From Phalacrocorax aristotelis (lineage: Eukaryota > Chordata > Aves > Suliformes > Phalacrocoracidae), in contig NC_134279.1 of NCBI RefSeq assembly GCF_949628215.1, positions 84,625,517-84,689,516 on the forward strand: a DNA stretch of 64,000 bases, in the 5' to 3' direction. Positions 58,546 to 64,000 of this stretch are shown piece after piece. The notes beneath the pieces are model-generated. The model did not search any database, was not told the origin of the DNA, and saw nothing but the letters and a program-made list of their open reading frames with translations. Made by a program: the position numbers and the translations under genes. Within the stretch, counting starts at the first letter, position 1, and every line of letters begins with the position of its first letter.

Positions 58546-58816
58546 AGCTGGGTCGCAGTGAGGGGGCGCATGGGGCTGGTGACTTTGTTCTCTTTGCTCT
58601 CAGGAGCACAGCGCTATCCCTAGGGGCTGGCAAGGTTCTAATTGTGGGGCTGGTGCCCATCGGGTGCTTTTTTTGCGTTACAGTTTAAAGTGTGGATCGC
58701 TCTGATGTTTGAGGAGTTTCTGGGCAGTTGTCGTCTGCGGCGTCGTTCCCAGATGCGTGAACAGCTCTGCTCTGTCGCTGTCTGTTTTCAGGGAGCGTGA
58801 TTTCTTCCCTGCATCC
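58546..58816 (+). other. spacer between module D and duplication B
   Basis: Unique sequence with no match seen in the window. It ends abruptly where homology to 28081 begins. Confidence 0.5.
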
Positions 58817-59159
58817 TTACATTCTTAGGTCTTGTAGCTGGGCTTCTTGTGCCTCCTCCCTCTCAGTTTTGAGAGGAACTTCTTGTCACGGGCCCTGACG
58901 CTCTTCTAATCTTTTTGGATCGCGTTAGGGCCTCCTTGCATCACTGTCAGGGTTCTGCAGGTCTTGTTGCTGGACGAGCTCTTCTGTCCAGTTGTCTCTG
59001 TGTTTGCCGAGAGCGTTCTCTCGTCTTGGAGGCGCGCAGTTTGTAGTGTTTCTCATAGCATTGGTGTGTGCGTTTTGTGAGTTTGGCTCAGAGCCGCCTT
59101 GCTGGCCGTGTAGAGTCAGGTAGGTGGCACAGCGATGAGAGCTTAGGGTTCATCTGTTG

Positions 59160-59586
59160 CTATGCCAAGGCTGTTGGGGGAAAGGTGGTACCGTCATCTC
59201 GGATTGAGTGGCCCTCCTCAGCAGGCAAGGACCGTAATCACCGTGACGTTTTGTGGGCTCGGAGGCCGTGACCGTAGCTATCTGGGAGAGGCAGCTAGAG
59301 TTCAGCTGAGCAGATTACATCTGCAGGGTGTTCAAGCTTGTACGTGCGTAGGGCTTCATGTTTGATGTCATATGTTTGTTTTAATGGCAGGTTATAGTCG
59401 GTGTTCAGGAACAGTTAAGGTACTGTTGTGCAACCAGGCGACTTGTTTCGTATTGGTTTTGGAGATGCCAAGGGACGAGTCGTGCAGGGCGACGGAGGGG
59501 AACTGAGGGGACCGATGTAAGCGGGTGAGTTGGTGCGTGGTGTATATAGAGGGAAGATGTGACCGATGCCTCTATGACTCCATTGC
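59160..59586 (+). repeat. exon-module family, copy B
   Basis: Near-identical partner of the 28.43-kb module, with the same weak acceptor and the same donor-like CGG|GTGAGT. Confidence 0.8.
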
Positions 59587-61815
59587 TCCTTGCGTTTGTC
59601 TTTTGGTTTTGAAGTAGCGTAGCAATGAGCAAAGGAGGCAAGTCGAGCAAGGCAAGTGGTGATTGGTGGGCTGAAGTAGCAGCTCTTTTCTGAGGTGTTG
59701 TGTTGCTGGGGAAGGTATAAGCAACACGTGTCGTTTGGGTGTTACGGACGGCGGGCGAGCTGAACATGGCACCTGGAAGTGACGTAGGCCGGGTGGGAGG
59801 CTGTCGAGGGAAAGGAGTGCGAGACGGGGATCGGTGCGGGCAGGCTGTGGCATCGGGCAGCATCTCAGGAGGTGCCTTTTCACTTGGCGTTTTGCAGGTG
59901 CCACTGGCAGGCTCGGAGTGCTGCTGCCGCGTGCCTATGAGAGGTCTGAGAAGGTGGGGCAGCGGCCAGCATCTAAGATCAGAGAATGCTGTGGTCCGTC
60001 GTCGAGCTCTTCAGTTTTGTAGGTAACACGTGGGCCGTCTTTGGAATGGCATATGAGCATTAGAAGTGAGCTGGGTAGTAATGAGGAAGTCACGGGGCGG
60101 TGATTTCTCACGAGCGTAACGGTAGTTTACTGTGTTGATACATTTGGTGCCACAAGCGATGACGGAAGCGGGGTGTGATGCTGGAATCTGTGCCGAGCAG
60201 GTGAGCCGATGGGCATGTTCGTTTTGATGAGGGGGGGTGCTCTGGAAGAGATCTGTGTTGACCTGTGTGATACTTATTGCTGGCTCTGGGTTTTTTTCTT
60301 TTTCACATGATGAAGAGGCACCTGGCCACTGCAAGAATATCCTGGTTAGCTGGTGTGTTTCTTGTTGTGAAAGGATGCATAATCTGACCCATCTGAAAGC
60401 GCCACAGTGTGACTTTGGTTAGAAAGAGATTTTGAAGAATTGAGATATTTCTTATTCAGTGAGGTTGCATTCTATGAACTTGCCATCAGAGTGCATCTTA
60501 GAGATGATGTCTTTGTCAGTAGAACTCATCAGCACAAGACTTGCAAAGTATTGCTTTTTTTTAAAGATAAAAAAATCAATGGTCCTTGCAGAGATCCAAG
60601 CACAGCACATACTCCAAAGGTTGATGGCATTGGTAGTGCTTGGGTTCTCAGTTGTAACAGTCGAGATACCATAAAATACGGTTCCCCTGCATGCTTCGGT
60701 ACAGCCAAACGCATTAGCATATCTGCCGGTCCTTCTTGGTAGCCCCATGTGTTGCAACACTGGGGATTTGATTTGTGTAGTTTTTTGTTGTGGTATTTTT
60801 TTCCCCCCAAAAAAAGTAAAACTGTATCGGGGATCTCTTCACTCACCGATTCTTCTGTCATAAATGAAAGTTTAAAAAAAGCTAACATCGTCTGATTTAC
60901 GATGTGACTTGCGCTGTTTCAGCTGTAACTGCCGAGCAGATGTAGTGTACGATTTGTTAGGTGTACCTAAGCAGGTAGGTATTTGTTGTAAATATTTAAT
61001 GAGGGGCGACTGAATGTTGTGGGGGGGTGTTTCCTGCCGGTATTTTGAGGGAGCGCTCTTAAGTACTTTATTTCAGTCTCGCTTTCGACGCGCGTTTCCC
61101 TGGCAGTTCAGCAGCATCTCTTGGGCGGGGCAGCTGGGCGGACGCCCCTCCTGACTCCGTAACACGCCAAAACCCCCCAGTCACATTGCTGCTGTGTATT
61201 TTGGAGATAGATAATCTTATGGCGGGCATGAACGGCTGTGCGAGTTGAATGAACGCAGAAGGAAAATGGAAAGCTTTTAGAGCCTAGACGCTCATATTGG
61301 ATGTGCGTAAACACGCGCCCGCCTTCTCAGCACAAAGTGAATTACTGAGATTTATTCTTAATTTTTTACGTTACTCTTTCAAGTTTGACACGCTTCACTT
61401 CAGGCTTCATGGAGCTAGGCAGCAAGACGTGCGGCAGCAGGGCGAGGGCTGTAGCTGCTGCGGTGGATCTGTAAGCGGAGGTTACGGTACAACTTTGCCC
61501 CGCAGCCTCATGGGGTTATCTCCCCGCAGCGGTGCCATAAGGAAGGGATGAGACGTTTTCCAGCACCAGCCAGAGCGTTCAGTGTTATGCAAAGGATCTG
61601 TTCAAAATGGTATCGGTTAGTCTTAATACCGTTTTCAAGTGTTCCAATCACTCTAGCTTTTAAAGGATGTGTTGTGTTTTGACATGACCCGTTTGCCTGG
61701 AATCTTGCTGTGGCTCAATTTCCTTCCTATCCCTTATGTTGACTGAGCTCCTCCATTTTCTTCTGTGCTATTTTATTAACATGCTGAAATATAGTTTGGG
61801 ATTTCTGTTTTTCAG

Positions 61816-61873
61816 ATGTCTAAGTGTCTCGTGATGCTCAAGAGATGCCTGCCGGTCATTAAGCGTGGTGAAG
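61816..61873 (+). other. micro-exon-like cassette, copy B
   Basis: Acceptor CTGTTTTTCAG, then 58 bp opening with ATG (MSKCLVMLKRCLPVIKRGE), then donor GAAG|GTAAGG. It is 21 bp shorter than the copy-A version through two in-frame differences. Confidence 0.45.
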
Positions 61874-62699
61874 GTAAGGGGTCATCCCTCTGCCTGGAGG
61901 CTCCTGGCTCTGTCTCCAGCGGGTGCCCCGCAGGTGCGGCCACGAGGGCTGCCCAGTGGGGAGAGTCGGGGCCCCCAGGGACCGGGGCTGTTTGTCACCC
62001 CGGGGAGCCCGTCCCAGTGCGGGAACATGTCCGAGCAGAGCCCGAGAGAGACGTGACACCGTCCTCTGGCACGCTCCTGCTCTGCCATGGGGCAGCCGCC
62101 AGCCTGCAGACAGGGGCTGGGGGGGCTGCAGCTGTTTGGGGGGCTGCCCCACCTTTTAGATTTCAGCAGAGCTCCCCCTTTTCTGGGGGGTGTGGGAGGG
62201 GTGTGTGTGTACCTTTGTAAATGGCACTATTAAAGTAATGAGCTGCAGGTTGGAGCAGATTCCCTTGTTTAGTGCCCTTCTTGGGGGTGAATAAAATTGG
62301 GGGAGTCCTGGGGGGGGTGTGATGATGTCATGTGGGGTGCGCCGGTGTCACTGGGGGAGCTGATAATGCGTCAGAGGAACAGGTGAGGGGGGGCGTCATG
62401 TAGGGGTTCCCGCCCAAAAAGGGGGGTTGCAGCCCCAAAATGCCTGAAAATTCAGGGGGGCTATTACAAAAACCTCTTATATATATTGACATGTAATATT
62501 AATTTATAGATGTATAAAGGGATTTTGAAATAAGAACTTATCTCTCCTATATTATATAATGGATTTCAGGATACAAAAATTCTACATCGAGATACAGGGT
62601 TTTAAAACACAAAAGTAACTCGACTGTCTATATATCTAGATCAAAAAATAAAGGAGTTTAAAGTAAAAAGGATAGATGAAGGAATTCAAAGCAAAAGAA

Positions 62700-63105
62700 A
62701 GTCTGACTAGAGCGAGCATCTACGCTTAGTGTGTGTTACATAGTCTAAGTAGATTTGTAATCTAAATAGAGGTTATATAGAGTGAAATAAGCCTAGGTAT
62801 AACTGTAAGTAGATGTCTAAATAGAGAAGTCGAAAAAGATTGAAGTGTCAAAGGGTAAGTAAGCAGATAGCTAGTCTAAATAGCTGTTTTATATAGGTGT
62901 TAATATGGAAGTCTAAACAGGTATGTGTAAATAGATATTCTGTGTAAGTGTAAATAGCCTAAATAGGTGTAAGTGTAAATATAATAGCTAAGTCTAAACA
63001 GATACTGTATGTAAATGTAAAATAGATAGTATATATAAAATATAGATGTACTCTGTAAGGATGTGTAAGTAGACACATGGTGCAAATGTCTATGCTATGC
63101 AAGGT
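62700..63105 (+). repeat. AT-rich degenerate minisatellite, copy B
   Basis: Counterpart of the 32.03-kb array, with the same GTCTAAATAG and TAAGTAGAT steps and a few length changes. Confidence 0.75.
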
Positions 63106-63171
63106 TTTAAAATGCAAAGAAACCATGTTGATAGAGATGTTTATAGAGAAGATTTAAAAATTAGACACACA

Positions 63172-63790
63172 CCCCACCCCCCAATCAACTGAAGGCACAA
63201 AAGCGCTTTCAAATGCTGCCCCTTCCCCGTTCTCCTTCTCCCATCCCGATTTGGGGCCGATTCCCCCAAATGGGGACTTTCCCCTCTGGGGCTGCGTAGG
63301 CAGCCTGGGAGCTGCTGCCAGGGCAGACAAACACTCCAAAGCCCCTGAGTCTGGGTCTGCAATGGGGGGTGAAAAACCCCAGACAGGTTTGGGGGAAAGA
63401 AAACAATTCGGGGCTCTTGGGAAAGCCCACTCCTGCTGGGTTTGTGCAGTTGGAAAGGAGGGGGGGAAAAAAAAGTGGGGGAGGGGGGGCGGAACCCCGC
63501 TAACCATTCTCATGCACAAAAGCAAAAAATCGCCAATTTCAATGTTGTGGAAAGGGTGAAAAAAACCCGGAAGTGAACCGTTTGGAAAAGCAATCCCAAC
63601 TTTTACCTTATGGAAAAGCAAAAAAAAAACCCCAAACGGACAAAACCAAAGTAACCCGAACAACAACAAAAAAAGCCAAACCATCCAACCAGAAATCACC
63701 AAAACTAAATAAACCCACCGAAAACCCTAAACTGGGGAAAATTTGGGGTGAAACACCGGCAGTTTGAGGGGCATTGCTGGGGCTTATCTG
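63172..63790 (+). repeat. three-copy element E, copy B
   Basis: Same landmarks as at 32.5 kb. The long frame of copy A is split in two here by indels, which speaks against a protein product. Confidence 0.7.
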
Positions 63791-64000
63791 GAATGGATTC
63801 GCCGGAGCGGGTCAGTTATCTGGAGCGGATCATCTGCTGCAGGTTAGCCCAGGTGAGTTGCCCGTTGTGGATTATCCTGGGGGGACCCCCTGGTGTCAGT
63901 CATCCCCATGCATGTTCCCCATGGCGTGTCTGCCCAGACATGCCCCTGTCCAGCAGTGTCCGCCTCCTCCCCCGCCATCCCTCTGCGTGTGTCTGTGCCC

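Larger units (their letters stand above)
58817..64000 (+). repeat. segmental duplication, copy B (cut by window end)
   Basis: Direct repeat of 28081-33340, offset 30736 bp at the left edge and 30660 bp at the right. Gene-like frames in the two copies differ by frameshifts, while splice-like signals are kept. The high similarity indicates a recent duplication or gene conversion, provided that it is not an assembly artefact. Confidence 0.95.

Noticed and set aside
1-64000. tRNA, rRNA or CRISPR features
   Set aside because: No tRNA B-box with a matching acceptor stem, no rRNA segment, and no repeat-spacer array of CRISPR form was seen; the DNA is vertebrate.

Overview
The window is vertebrate nuclear DNA from a bird. 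The evidence is five CR1 LINE copies with avian-type 3' ends, and two spliced minus-strand exons that match the N-terminus of the meiosis gene M1AP across their exon junction. No prokaryotic features (operons, CRISPR, IS elements) are present. The species cannot be fixed from the sequence alone.

Left part (1 to about 28.08 kb): AT-rich and repeat-poor. It holds the first two recognisable coding exons of M1AP on the minus strand (13001-12753, then 7409-7227), with consensus splice sites and matching phase. The later M1AP exons were not found and probably lie beyond position 1. An unrecognised minus-strand ORF at 3.4-3.7 kb may be another exon. The rest is intronic or intergenic DNA with CR1 copies near 1.9, 5.9-6.65, 12.2, 20.9 and 22.9-24.7 kb. 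The last is a 5'-truncated, frameshifted copy that still carries reverse-transcriptase motifs. Two GC-rich islets lie at 21.0-21.6 and 26.1-27.1 kb.

Right part (28.08 to 64 kb): composition switches abruptly to GC- and CpG-rich DNA built from duplicated modules. A block of at least 5.2 kb (28081-33340) recurs in direct orientation at 58817-64000, very similar by eye, and is cut off by the window end. A third, older and internally deleted copy lies at 46.1-47.6 kb, and a fourth copy of one module at 58.1-58.55 kb. Between them lie several CpG-rich candidate first exons, all with + strand splice donors (after 36207, 42120, 43829, 51795 and 52438), and a string of + strand exon-like cassettes bounded by good acceptor and donor sites. 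No continuous protein could be assembled, so one or more lineage-specific, perhaps noncoding, + strand transcripts fit best.

The most striking content is a set of minisatellites whose units contain promoter transcription-factor motifs: a 76-77 bp unit carrying an NRF1 palindrome (34.2-35.2 kb), an irregular GC-box plus half-X-box array (35.2-35.9 kb), and a 61-63 bp unit carrying a ZNF143/THAP11-type element (52.0-52.3 kb). A 42-bp G-rich minisatellite starts about 20 bp after a first-exon donor (42.1-42.5 kb). A roughly 2-kb pyrimidine-rich array (48.4-50.6 kb) is interrupted by a solo retroviral LTR with a 4-bp target duplication.
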